The position numbers and the translations under genes are program-made. The notes beneath the pieces were generated by a model. The model searched no databases. It saw only the letters and a program-made list of their open reading frames with translations, and was not told the DNA's origin. Positions 39,310-47,966 of a DNA stretch of 64,000 nucleotides are shown here, in pieces (position 1 is the stretch's first letter; each line of letters begins with the position of its first letter). The stretch is from assembly GCF_900116015.1 (NCBI RefSeq), contig NZ_FOYH01000001.1, positions 865,769 through 929,768 on the forward strand, written 5' to 3'. This DNA comes from Enterobacter sp. kpr-6. Lineage in GTDB: Bacteria; Pseudomonadota; Gammaproteobacteria; Enterobacterales; Enterobacteriaceae.

Positions 39310-39426
39310 GAATATCTTCCTGTTTACAAATAGTTAACGTCGCGGCTAGTTTACGGGATCATTCTCAGAGACGGCAAATCTATTTTCATCGCTATAATCA
39401 GGTGAATTCCATCAAAGGAGCACGGG

Positions 39427-40392
39427 ATGAGAGCCGTTAAGGTCTATGAAGAAACCTGGCCGTTACATACGCCGTTTGTGATTTCACGCGGCAGCCGTAA
39501 CGAGGCGCGGGTGGTGGTAGTGGAACTGGAAGAAAATGGCGTTAAAGCGGTGGGTGAATGCACGCCTTATCCTCGATATGGCGAAAGCGCGGCCTCGGTA
39601 ATTGCCCAAATCATGACCATCGCACCGCAACTGGAGAGCGGATTAAGCCGTCAGGAATTGCAGACACTGTTACCGGCAGGCGCGGCGCGAAATGCGGTGG
39701 ACAGTGCGCTGTGGGATCTGGAATCCCGCGTCGCCGGATCGTCGCTGACCGATTATCTCAGTACCGTGCTGCCAAAAAGCGTGACCACCGCGCAAACGGT
39801 TGTGATTGGCACCCCGGACCAGATGGCGGCCAGCGCCTCGGCGCTGTGGGCGAATGGCGCGCGTCTGCTGAAAGTGAAACTCGACGATCATCTGATCACT
39901 GAACGGCTGGTGGCCGTGCGAACCGCCGTGCCTGACGCCACATTGATTGTCGATGCCAATGAATCCTGGCATAGCGAAGGGCTGGCGGCACGCTGTCAGT
40001 TGCTGGCAGATCTCGGCGTGGCGATGCTGGAGCAGCCGCTTGCCGCTGCAGAAGATGCGGCACTGGCCAACTTTATCCACCCGCTGCCGATTTGCGCCGA
40101 CGAAAGCTGCCATACACGCACATCGCTTGAGGCCTTACAGGGGCGCTATGAGATGATCAACATCAAGCTCGATAAAGCAGGTGGCCTGACCGAAGCGCTG
40201 GCGCTGGCAAAAGCCGCGCAATCGCAGGGACTGGGCCTGATGCTGGGCTGCATGTTGTGCACCTCACGCGCCATCAGCGCCGCGTTACCGCTGGTGGATT
40301 ACGTCCGCTTTTCCGATCTGGATGGTCCCACCTGGCTGGCGGTAGACGTTGAGCCTGCACTGCGCTTTACCACCGGCGAGCTTCATCTGTGA
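39427..40392 (+). CDS. ycjG: L-Ala-D/L-Glu epimerase
   Basis: A 321-residue enolase-superfamily epimerase of murein-peptide recycling. It converts L-Ala-D-Glu, released from murein tripeptide by MpaA, to L-Ala-L-Glu. Catalytic features are the KxK motif in LLKVKLDD, metal ligands in VDANESW, LEQPLA and CADESCH, and the second lysine in NIKLDKAGG. It converges on mpaA with a 10-base overlap, and mppA lies just beyond, so three recycling genes cluster here. Confidence 0.95.
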   Translation: MRAVKVYEETWPLHTPFVISRGSRNEARVVVVELEENGVKAVGECTPYPRYGESAASVIAQIMTIAPQLESGLSRQELQTLLPAGAARNAVDSALWDLESRVAGSSLTDYLSTVLPKSVTTAQTVVIGTPDQMAASASALWANGARLLKVKLDDHLITERLVAVRTAVPDATLIVDANESWHSEGLAARCQLLADLGVAMLEQPLAAAEDAALANFIHPLPICADESCHTRTSLEALQGRYEMINIKLDKAGGLTEALALAKAAQSQGLGLMLGCMLCTSRAISAALPLVDYVRFSDLDGPTWLAVDVEPALRFTTGELHL

Positions 40393-41096
40393 GACGTCCA
40401 GCGAAGTAGTCCCATCATCGCATGCAGATATTTCTCGCTCGCTTCGTCGTTGGACACGGGCGGGAATTCTGCGGTGATGCACGGCAAACCAATATCCGCA
40501 CACCAGCTACCAAACGAACCGGGCGTCTCATAGCCGACGCTGGTGACATGCGGCAGCGCAAAACCCTGTGCCAGCCACGCACCCAGCTCGCTTTGCCGGG
40601 GATCTTCTATACAGGCTAACGGATCGTGAAATGACACTACCCACGCCGGATGGATGCGGTGAATCAACTGGCACAGCGCCTGGGTTTCGGGCTCTGAGCC
40701 GGGCGTCTCGCCGGTTAACAACACCACATCGCGATCTTCGGCGGCGCTGTTCCAGCGGTAAACCGTCTCGCCCGCCTGCCAGTTGGCAGCCGGAAAATTA
40801 CGGTTGAGATCGACACCGTTGGCATTGGCGCGTAACCCTAACTGGCAGCCATCCGGGTTAACGGCCAGCACCACGTGGTGATGGCGCAAATCCGGGCTGA
40901 GCGTGCGTAATGCGCAGGAAAGCGTCACCATTGCGGCGTTTTCATCACCGTGCGTACCGGCAATGATCAGACCGCTATCGTCCAGCGCCTGGGGTGCCGG
41001 GAACCAGAGCAGCGGCGCGCCAAGCACGGAGCGGCCATAATGTTCCGTACCGGGTGGAAATGCGCCCCGTTCAGCGCGCGGGCGTAATTGAGACAT
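40383..41096 (-). CDS. mpaA: murein peptide amidase MpaA
   Basis: A 237-residue M14-type zinc carboxypeptidase that cleaves the gamma-D-Glu-mDAP bond of murein tripeptide. Zinc ligands appear in GTHGDENA and VSFHDP, substrate-binding residues in NANGVDLNRNFP, and the catalytic Glu in ITAEFPP. The start MSQLRPRAERG is chosen by family comparison, with AAGAA before it. An in-frame upstream codon would add 17 residues lacking homology. E. coli has pgrR and ycjY next to mpaA; neither is here. Confidence 0.93.
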   Translation of the reverse strand: MSQLRPRAERGAFPPGTEHYGRSVLGAPLLWFPAPQALDDSGLIIAGTHGDENAAMVTLSCALRTLSPDLRHHHVVLAVNPDGCQLGLRANANGVDLNRNFPAANWQAGETVYRWNSAAEDRDVVLLTGETPGSEPETQALCQLIHRIHPAWVVSFHDPLACIEDPRQSELGAWLAQGFALPHVTSVGYETPGSFGSWCADIGLPCITAEFPPVSNDEASEKYLHAMMGLLRWTSHR

Positions 41097-41257
41097 AGTT
41101 ATTCTTAATGTGGCGGATGATGAATGAAAGTGTTGAGCAAAACCCACGGCTTTTCAAATTGTTATTTTATTCGGTGATTCGTTTGCTTTCCCATTAGTTA
41201 AAACAAATAATTACCTCATCTTTTGCCTGCTGGCATTCATTGTTTTGAGGGGATCTC

Positions 41258-42874
41258 ATGAAGCATTCCGTTTCGTTAATCTGCTTTGCGCTCGGGCTTA
41301 GCGGCCTTTCTGCTGTTTCTTTTGCCGCCGACGTGCCTGCCGGTACTCAGCTTGCGAAAAAACAGGAGCTGGTTCGTCATATTAAAGATGAGCCTGCATC
41401 GCTGGATCCGGCCAAAGCAGTGGGGCTGCCGGAAATTCAGGTGATCCGCGATCTGTTTGAAGGGCTGGTCAACCAGAATGAGAAGGGCGAACTGGTGCCC
41501 GGCGTGGCGACCAAATGGCAGAGCAACGACAACCGCATCTGGACGTTTACCTTGCGCAATGACGCCAAATGGTCAGATGGCACCCCGGTCACCGCACAGG
41601 ATTTTGTCTATAGCTGGCAGCGGCTGGTCGATCCGAAAACCACCTCACCGTTCGCGTGGTTTGCCGCGCTTGCCGGGATCGGCAATGCACAGAATATTAT
41701 TGATGGCAAAGCCACACCCGATAAACTTGGCGTGAGTGCCATCGACGCGCATACGCTGCGTGTGCAACTGGATAATCCATTGCCGTGGTTTGCGAATCTG
41801 GCGGCCAGTTTTGCCTTTTATCCGGTGCAAAAAGGCAATGCCGAAACCGGGTCGGACTGGACGAAGCCGGGCAATTTGATCGGCAATGGCGCGTATGTAC
41901 TTAAAGAGCGCGTGGTGAATGAAAAACTGGTGGTCACGCCGAATCCCCATTACTGGGACAACGCGAAAACAGTGGTGCAAAAAGTCACTTTTGTGCCGAT
42001 CAATCAGGAAAGCGCCGCCACCAAACGCTATCTGGCTGACGACATCGACATTACCGAATCCTTCCCGAAAAACCTCTACCAGAAATTAATGAAAGATATT
42101 CCGGGCCAGGTTTACACGCCGCCTCAACTGGGCACCTATTACTATGCGTTCAACACGCAAAAGGGACCGACGGCAGATGCGCGCGTGCGCCTGGCGTTAA
42201 GCCTCTCTATCGACAGGCGCTTGATGGCCGAGAAAGTGCTCGGTACGGGCGAGAAACCGGCATGGCGTTTTACGCCTGATGTGACCGCAGGTTTTAAAGC
42301 GCAACCGTTGCAACAAGAGCAGATGAGCCAGGCGGAACTCAACGAGCAGGCGAGAATGTTTTTGCAGGCCGCCGGATACGGTCCGCAGCGTCCGCTTAAG
42401 CTGACGTTGCTGTATAACACCTCGGAAACGCACCAAAAGATTGCTATCGCTGTGGCGTCAATGTGGAAGAAAAATCTCGGCGTGGACGTGAAACTGCAAA
42501 ACCAGGAGTGGAAAACCTATATCGACAGCCGCAACAGCGGCAACTTCGATGTGATCCGCGCCTCGTGGGTCGGGGATTACAACGAACCGTCAACCTTCCT
42601 GTCGTTGCTGACCTCCACCCACAGCGGCAACATTTCACGCTTTAACGATCCGGCTTACGATAAAGTCATCAGCCAGGCCTCCCTTGAAACCACCGCGGAA
42701 GCCCGCAATGCTGATTACAATACCGCCGAAAAAATGATCGCTGAAAAAGCGCCGATTGCACCTATTTACCAGTACAGCAACGGGCGTTTAATTAAGCCGT
42801 GGCTGAAAGGGTATCCCATTAATAACCCTGAAGATGTGGCGTACAGCCGCACAATGTATATTTTGCAGCATTAA
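41258..42874 (+). CDS. mppA: periplasmic murein tripeptide-binding protein MppA
   Basis: OppA-like binding protein of 538 residues with a signal peptide ending near SFAADV. It delivers L-Ala-gamma-D-Glu-mDAP to the Opp permease. Signature stretches include VRHIKDEPASLDPAKAVG and NGAYVLKERVVNEKL. It works upstream of MpaA and YcjG, both encoded next door. An intrinsic terminator follows. Confidence 0.95.
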   Translation: MKHSVSLICFALGLSGLSAVSFAADVPAGTQLAKKQELVRHIKDEPASLDPAKAVGLPEIQVIRDLFEGLVNQNEKGELVPGVATKWQSNDNRIWTFTLRNDAKWSDGTPVTAQDFVYSWQRLVDPKTTSPFAWFAALAGIGNAQNIIDGKATPDKLGVSAIDAHTLRVQLDNPLPWFANLAASFAFYPVQKGNAETGSDWTKPGNLIGNGAYVLKERVVNEKLVVTPNPHYWDNAKTVVQKVTFVPINQESAATKRYLADDIDITESFPKNLYQKLMKDIPGQVYTPPQLGTYYYAFNTQKGPTADARVRLALSLSIDRRLMAEKVLGTGEKPAWRFTPDVTAGFKAQPLQQEQMSQAELNEQARMFLQAAGYGPQRPLKLTLLYNTSETHQKIAIAVASMWKKNLGVDVKLQNQEWKTYIDSRNSGNFDVIRASWVGDYNEPSTFLSLLTSTHSGNISRFNDPAYDKVISQASLETTAEARNADYNTAEKMIAEKAPIAPIYQYSNGRLIKPWLKGYPINNPEDVAYSRTMYILQH

Positions 42875-42899
42875 TTAGCGGCTAGCCGCTTTGTTCCTG

Positions 42900-42936
42900 A
42901 CTGGCGCAGCATTATGCGCCAGTTGCTTTCGTTTTA
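42900..42936 (+). terminator. terminator of mppA
   Basis: ACTGGCGCA and TGCGCCAGT form a 9-bp stem with a 6-base loop, followed by TGCTTTCGTTTTA. Confidence 0.85.
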
Positions 42937-43272
42937 CGCAAATCAACTGGTATATTTTTAAGCAGTGGTTAACTTTAAATCTTAAATAAATGAAACCAGT
43001 TAAGTCATGCTAAACTCTATTTTAGGCCAGCGCCAATGTGCATAAAATAGCGCTTTTTTATATGATATATTTTAGTGCGTTTTTGCCTTTTTAGACTGAA
43101 ACTCTTCTCTTTTACACTGCTAAAAGCGCGCTTCCCGGTTTTATTATTCCCCCTAAGCTAAATTCCCCCACGTTAAATGTGAACATTTCAGGTATTAAAA
43201 AGAGGCGTGTAAAAGTGTATCTGGAATGCTATAAAACTATTAACCCCTCTTAAGTAATTAGCAGGTTGATCT
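42937..43272. other. AT-rich non-coding stretch before the chemoreceptor gene
   Basis: About 340 bases with no convincing gene. It is markedly AT-rich, with several TATA-like strings and runs of T, and presumably holds the promoter of the downstream receptor gene. I looked for a flagellar sigma-28 promoter (TAAA, then GCCGATAA) and did not find a good one. Confidence 0.4.
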
Positions 43273-44439
43273 ATGCTTAGACACATTAGTGTTCGCACCT
43301 TCATAATGTTATTTCTGCTGGGTTCATTCGTGTTAACCGATATAATCGTGATCGCGCTCTCAAAAGACGCCACATTAATCATCACGCTGAACACGATCTG
43401 GGCAGTTACATTGTGTTTATTATGGCTTTATATGACGGCTTATTTGGTGTCACCCATTAATATCGTTAAAAAAAGTATTGATGAGGTCACCAACGGTAAT
43501 TTATCCATTACTATTCCGGAGTTTGGTAATAACTGCGCGGGACGTCTCATCCCTGGCATCAACAGCCTTTCCTCGAATATTGCCACCCTGGTGCGCGAGA
43601 TCCGCTCGTCTTCGCAGACGGCGATGGATCTTTCCGGGCAGCTTCATGCGCGTAGCGCCGAGCTGTCGGTGAAAACAGAGGAGCAGTCTGCCGCGCTCAT
43701 CCAGACGGCCTCCAGCATGGAAGAGATGGCCGCCAGCACCAAAAATAACGCTGAGAATACGCAACTTGCCACGCTCAGAGCCAATGAAGCGAGCGACAGC
43801 GCGCGTAAAGGCGGGAAACTGATGGAGCAGGTGGCGACAAATATGCAGTCGATTACCGATTGCGCCCATCAGATGAATGAAATTATCGGTATGATCGACG
43901 GTATCGCTTTCCAGACCAATATTCTGGCGCTGAATGCGGCGGTTGAGGCCGCGCGGGCCGGGGATCACGGCAAAGGTTTCTCGGTGGTGGCAGGGGAAGT
44001 CAGAAGCCTGGCGCATCGCAGTGCGGAAGCCGCGAAAAGCATCAAATCACTGATCGAAGTGACGGCGCAGAACGTCGACCAGGGCGCGAACGTGGTCGAT
44101 CAGGCCGGGAAGAATATGCAGGAAATCGTCGCCGGTGCGGGGCAGGTGAGCAGTCTGATGGATGAAATTTCCGTCTCCACGCTGCAACAGGAGAAGGGCA
44201 TTGCCCAGATAACCCTGGCGCTGTCGGAGCTGGAAAAGGTCACCCAGAGCAACGTGACCATGGTGGAAGAATTGTCGGGTTCCTCCGATGTGCTTAAACG
44301 CCAGGTGCTTGAATTACAGGACAGAACGCGTAACTTCCGCCTGGAAGATGCGCCGCAAATAGCGTCATCTGCGCCGGTTCCTGTACCGCTGGCGGTTAAC
44401 CCGCTACTGCCGACAAAAGGATACCGCCACTCTTTTTAA
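43273..44439 (+). CDS. methyl-accepting chemotaxis protein lacking a periplasmic sensor domain
   Basis: A 388-residue chemoreceptor. Two hydrophobic helices (about residues 8-30 and 36-58) are joined by a loop of only a few residues, so there is no periplasmic ligand domain. A HAMP segment (about 59-110) and a full signalling domain follow. The CheA/CheW-binding tip is canonical (GIAFQTNILALNAAVEAARA) and methylation helices are present. The C terminus lacks the NWETF-type CheR/CheB tether. It may sense membrane or cytoplasmic state (energy taxis) or act with other receptors; no ligand can be named. A terminator follows. Confidence 0.9.
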   Translation: MLRHISVRTFIMLFLLGSFVLTDIIVIALSKDATLIITLNTIWAVTLCLLWLYMTAYLVSPINIVKKSIDEVTNGNLSITIPEFGNNCAGRLIPGINSLSSNIATLVREIRSSSQTAMDLSGQLHARSAELSVKTEEQSAALIQTASSMEEMAASTKNNAENTQLATLRANEASDSARKGGKLMEQVATNMQSITDCAHQMNEIIGMIDGIAFQTNILALNAAVEAARAGDHGKGFSVVAGEVRSLAHRSAEAAKSIKSLIEVTAQNVDQGANVVDQAGKNMQEIVAGAGQVSSLMDEISVSTLQQEKGIAQITLALSELEKVTQSNVTMVEELSGSSDVLKRQVLELQDRTRNFRLEDAPQIASSAPVPVPLAVNPLLPTKGYRHSF

Positions 44440-44498
44440 GGCAGGCGCTGTAACGACATCCACTACTACTGGTTCCATGCACCTGCTGTCCGTTAAAT

Positions 44499-44545
44499 CG
44501 CCATGCCGCTCCGTTTAATCGGACGGCATGGCGGGTTATTTCTTC
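44499..44545 (+). terminator. terminator of the chemoreceptor gene
   Basis: A 10-bp stem CGCCATGCCG/CGGCATGGCG with an inner CCG/CGG pairing in the loop, followed by GGTTATTTCTTCTACC. Confidence 0.78.
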
Positions 44546-44551
44546 TACCTG

Positions 44552-44821
44552 TTATTCCGGCGCATTAATGCTGTAAATAATGGCATCAGCCGGTAATAAA
44601 ACGGTATCCAGAACAAAAGAGAAGGGTAAATCAATAATAAGAAGGGGATTTACTGAAGAAGATGAAGATGTGCTGCCGTGATTGCTTAATTGATCTGCTG
44701 ACGATCGGACGCCGGGATATACATAATATTTATCATATTCTCCTGCCCGCGTAATGACACTACTACATCCGGTTGCAGAGAGTGTCAGAAGAAAAATCCC
44801 TGCCCATTTATATCGTTTCAT
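44552..44821 (-). CDS. YceK/YidQ-family (DUF1375) lipoprotein
   Basis: An 89-residue lipoprotein with signal peptide and lipobox SATGC (Cys19). The C-terminal pattern YYVYPGVRSSADQL...LLIIDLPFSFVLDTVLLPADAI matches YceK and YidQ of E. coli, in which DLPFS and DT(L/V)LLP are hallmarks. A serine-rich insert (STSSSSS) sits in the middle. Function of the family is unknown. Confidence 0.82.
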   Translation of the reverse strand: MKRYKWAGIFLLTLSATGCSSVITRAGEYDKYYVYPGVRSSADQLSNHGSTSSSSSVNPLLIIDLPFSFVLDTVLLPADAIIYSINAPE

Positions 44822-45077
44822 GAATGTTCCCTTTAAATTTATTCCTTATAATTTTTACTATCCGGCACACGCACCCCGCTTCAACAAAATTACTTCTGCT
44901 GCCAGTCCGGTTCTTTGCTGAATATTAACCTTATTTTTTGTGTGCCTAAATGCAATGTAATTACTTTCAGAGAAAATATAAACAGCAACTTAAAAAACGG
45001 GACGGTCGTTTTTCTCATTGCTTCGCCAGGGCAGATGGCTAGACTTGTGGGATCACGCTGCTGAATCTGGAGGTGCT

Positions 45078-46061
45078 GTGGAGGCAATTAAAGGATCTGA
45101 CGTTAACGTACCGGATGCGGTATTTGCATGGCTGCTGGATGGCAAGGGCGGCGTAAAGCCGTTGAGTAATGACGATGTTATCGATGCGCAACATCCCTGC
45201 TGGCTACACCTTAATTATACCCAGCCGGAGAGCGCCGACTGGCTGGCCTCAACGCCGCTGCTGCCGAATAACATCCGTGACGCGCTGGCAGGGGAGAGTC
45301 TGCGCCCTCGCGTTACCCGTTTTGGTGAAGGTACGCTTATTACCCTGCGCTGCATTAATGGCAGCACCGACGAACGCCCCGACCAACTGGTGGCGATGCG
45401 TTTATATATGGATGAGCGGCTGATTGTCTCCACGCGGCAACGTAAAGTGCTGGCGCTGGACGACGTGGTGAAAGATTTGCAGGAAGGGACCGGGCCGACG
45501 GACGGTGGCGGCTGGCTGGTGGATATCTGCGATGCGCTAACCGATCATGCGAGTGAATTTATTGAAGTGTTGCATGACAAGATTATCGATCTGGAAGATA
45601 ACCTGCTCGATCAGCAAATTCCGCCGCGCGGTGCGCTGGCGCTATTGCGTAAGCAATTGATTGTCATGCGGCGCTATATGACGCCACAGCGGGATGTGTT
45701 TGCGCGCCTCGCCAGCGAGCGTTTCCCGTGGATGAATGACGATCAGCGCAGGCGAATGCAGGATATCGCTGACCGACTGGGGCGCGGGCTGGATGAAATC
45801 GATGCCTGCATTTCACGCACCGCCGTTCTCACCGATGAGATCACCCAGGTGATGCAGGAGTCGTTGTCGCGCAGAACTTATACGATGTCGTTGATGGCGA
45901 TGGTTTTTTTGCCCAGCACGTTCCTCACCGGATTGTTTGGCGTCAACCTGGGTGGCATTCCCGGCGGTGGCTGGCATTTTGGCTTCTCGCTGTTTTGCAT
46001 CATGTTGGTGGTCTTGATCGGCGGTGTTACCTGGTGGTTACATCGCAGTAAATGGTTGTAA
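45078..46061 (+). CDS. zntB: zinc transporter ZntB (CorA family)
   Basis: A 327-residue CorA/ZntB-type membrane transporter for zinc. A long cytoplasmic N-terminal domain is followed by two C-terminal membrane helices. The pore signature is GVN in [12 protein letters not shown], the ZntB form of the CorA GMN motif. The start is a GTG ([10 protein letters not shown]) with GGAGG 4 bases before it, as in the E. coli protein. The frame stays open a further 60 bases upstream to another start codon with no support. Confidence 0.95.
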   Translation: MEAIKGSDVNVPDAVFAWLLDGKGGVKPLSNDDVIDAQHPCWLHLNYTQPESADWLASTPLLPNNIRDALAGESLRPRVTRFGEGTLITLRCINGSTDERPDQLVAMRLYMDERLIVSTRQRKVLALDDVVKDLQEGTGPTDGGGWLVDICDALTDHASEFIEVLHDKIIDLEDNLLDQQIPPRGALALLRKQLIVMRRYMTPQRDVFARLASERFPWMNDDQRRRMQDIADRLGRGLDEIDACISRTAVLTDEITQVMQESLSRRTYTMSLMAMVFLPSTFLTGLFGVNLGGIPGGGWHFGFSLFCIMLVVLIGGVTWWLHRSKWL

Positions 46062-46107
46062 ATTTTCGCTTTTTTAACAAAAAATGAACATAAAACCGCC
46101 ATCTAAA

Positions 46108-46121
46108 TTGAGCAAAATCAA
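46108..46121 (+). promoter_or_regulatory. FNR-binding site of fnrS
   Basis: TTGAG-CAAA-ATCAA matches the FNR consensus TTGAT-N4-ATCAA at 9 of 10 defined positions. Its centre lies about 42 bases before the fnrS start, the position of a class II FNR-activated promoter. Confidence 0.85.
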
Positions 46122-46156
46122 TAAAAAGCCGCGCTTTTCAGGGCATTATCTTTCTC

Positions 46157-46278
46157 GCAGGTGAATGCAACGTCAAGCGATGGGCGTTGCGCTCCATATT
46201 GTCTTACTTCCTTTTTTGAATTACTGCATAGCACAATTGATTCGTACGACGCCGACTTAGAATAGTCGGCTTTTTTTT
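46157..46278 (+). ncRNA. fnrS: FnrS small RNA
   Basis: The 122-base segment closely matches E. coli FnrS, including the 5' part GCAGGTGAATGCAACGTC, the central GCGTTGCGCTCC and the 3' hairpin GCCGACT/AGTCGGC followed by nine T residues. FnrS is Hfq-dependent, induced by FNR without oxygen, and represses mRNAs for aerobic enzymes such as sodB. It lies between zntB and dbpA, exactly as in E. coli. Confidence 0.95.
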
Positions 46279-46337
46279 TGCCTCTGCGCCACCAGCTTCT
46301 ACCCTTAAGGTGTTGCACATCCACTGTGGAGGTAAAC

Positions 46338-46487
46338 ATGTCTGGTTCTACACTGCTTGATCCTGTCGATTCGTATGCATCCGATCCGGTGCCCATCGAT
46401 CCTGTACCGGTACCGGAGCCAATCCCTCGCCCACAACCGCAGCCCGATCCGCCGCCGGATGAAGTCCCGATTAAATTGTCGCGTTAA
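46338..46487 (+). CDS. small proline-rich protein between fnrS and dbpA
   Basis: A 49-residue frame with a strong GGAGG box 6 bases before its ATG. The product is acidic and proline-rich, with alternating Pro in DPVPVPEPIPRPQPQPDPPP. It has no membrane helix. A frame-extended version beginning upstream would overlap the fnrS terminator and lacks a ribosome site. I do not recognise its function; small proteins at this spot may exist in relatives. Confidence 0.6.
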   Translation: MSGSTLLDPVDSYASDPVPIDPVPVPEPIPRPQPQPDPPPDEVPIKLSR

Positions 46488-46550
46488 GAAGGCAGATCTG
46501 AGAGGATACGCGCCTGCTGAACGTAAGCCTTTTTATCGCGAGAATATACA

Positions 46551-47924
46551 GTGACCGCCTTTTCAACTTTGAATGCTCTGCCCGAAGCCCAGATCGAGAA
46601 CCTTAACGAACTGGGCTACCTCACCATGACCCCCGTTCAGGCCGCAGCGCTTCCTGCGATCCTTGCCGGTAAAGATGTGCGCGTGCAGGCGAAAACCGGT
46701 AGCGGTAAAACGGCGGCGTTTGGCCTGGGGCTGCTGCAACACATTGATGCCAGCCGTTTTCAGACGCAGTCTTTAATTTTATGCCCGACGCGCGAACTGG
46801 CCGATCAGGTCGCCAGTGAACTACGCCGTCTGGCGCGCTTTATGCCAAATATCAAAGTGCTGACGCTTTGCGGCGGGCAGCCTTTCGGCGCGCAGCGCGA
46901 TTCCCTGCAGCACGCGCCGCATATCATTGTTGCCACGCCGGGGCGTCTGCTCGATCACCTGCAAAAAAACACCGTTACGCTCGAAAACCTGCAAACGCTG
47001 GTCATGGATGAAGCTGACCGGATGCTGGACATGGGCTTTAGCGACGCGATTGACGAGGTGATCCGCTTCGCGCCTTCGACCCGTCAGACGCTGCTGTTTT
47101 CCGCCACCTGGCCCGAAGCGATTGCGGCTATCAGCGGTCGCGTGCAGCGCAACCCGGAAACTATCGAAATCGATACCGTCGATGCGCTCCCGGCGGTGGA
47201 ACAACAATTTTTTGAAGTCTCGCGCCACGGCAAAATCAGCCTGCTGCAAAAACTGCTCAGCGAGCACCGCCCGGCCTCCTGCGTGGTGTTCTGCAACACC
47301 AAAAAAGATTGCCAGGAAGTGTGTGATGCGCTGAACGAAGCCGGGCAGGATGCACTTGCGCTGCACGGCGATTTAGAGCAGCGCGACCGCGATCAGACGC
47401 TGGTGCGTTTTGCCAACGGCAGCGCCCGCGTGCTGGTTGCTACCGATGTCGCCGCGCGCGGGCTGGATATCAAATCCCTTGAGCTTGTCGTGAACTACGA
47501 ACTGGCCTGGGACCCGGAAGTGCATGTGCACCGCATTGGCCGCACGGCTCGGGCGGGTAACAGCGGGCTGGCCATCAGCCTATGCGCGCCGGAAGAAGCG
47601 CAGCGTGCGAATATCCTGACTGAAATGCTGCAACTTAAGCTGAACTGGCTTACTCCGCCGGCGAATGTAAAAGTAGTGCCGCTGGAAGCGGAGATGGCGA
47701 CGCTGTGCATCGATGGCGGCAAGAAAGCCAAAATGCGCGCGGGCGACGTGCTGGGTGCGCTGACCGGGGATATGGGGCTGAATGGTGCCGACATCGGTAA
47801 AATCACGGTTCATCCGGCGCACGTTTATGTGGCTGTGCGTCAGGGCGTGGCGCGTCAGGCGTGGAAGCAACTGCAAAGCGGGAAAATCAAAGGCAAGGCC
47901 TGCCGGGTTCGTCTGCTGAAGTAA
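46551..47924 (+). CDS. dbpA: ATP-dependent RNA helicase DbpA
   Basis: DEAD-box helicase of 457 residues for late 50S assembly, specifically activated by hairpin 92 of 23S rRNA. Motifs in order: AKTGSGKTAA, PTRELA, TPGRLLDH, VMDEADRMLD (DEAD), FSATWP, ARGLD and HRIGRTARAG. A C-terminal RRM-like domain that binds the rRNA occupies the last 80 residues. It starts with GTG, as in E. coli. Confidence 0.97.
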   Translation: MTAFSTLNALPEAQIENLNELGYLTMTPVQAAALPAILAGKDVRVQAKTGSGKTAAFGLGLLQHIDASRFQTQSLILCPTRELADQVASELRRLARFMPNIKVLTLCGGQPFGAQRDSLQHAPHIIVATPGRLLDHLQKNTVTLENLQTLVMDEADRMLDMGFSDAIDEVIRFAPSTRQTLLFSATWPEAIAAISGRVQRNPETIEIDTVDALPAVEQQFFEVSRHGKISLLQKLLSEHRPASCVVFCNTKKDCQEVCDALNEAGQDALALHGDLEQRDRDQTLVRFANGSARVLVATDVAARGLDIKSLELVVNYELAWDPEVHVHRIGRTARAGNSGLAISLCAPEEAQRANILTEMLQLKLNWLTPPANVKVVPLEAEMATLCIDGGKKAKMRAGDVLGALTGDMGLNGADIGKITVHPAHVYVAVRQGVARQAWKQLQSGKIKGKACRVRLLK

Positions 47925-47932
47925 GTCATAAC

Positions 47933-47960
47933 GCCTCTCTGACCGTGCAGTCAGAGAGGC
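47933..47960. terminator. hairpin between convergent dbpA and ttcA
   Basis: A perfect 11-bp stem (GCCTCTCTGAC with GTCAGAGAGGC, 6-base loop). Neither side has a strong T-tract, so it may be a bidirectional, weak terminator or an mRNA-stabilising end. Confidence 0.6.
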
Positions 47961-47966
47961 ATGTCA

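Noticed and set aside
42937-43272. Flagellar sigma-28 promoter before the chemoreceptor gene
   Set aside because: No TAAA and GCCGATAA-like pair with acceptable spacing could be found.
46278-46337. N-terminal extension of the proline-rich small protein
   Set aside because: It would begin at the fnrS terminator without a ribosome site; the internal ATG has GGAGG at ideal spacing.
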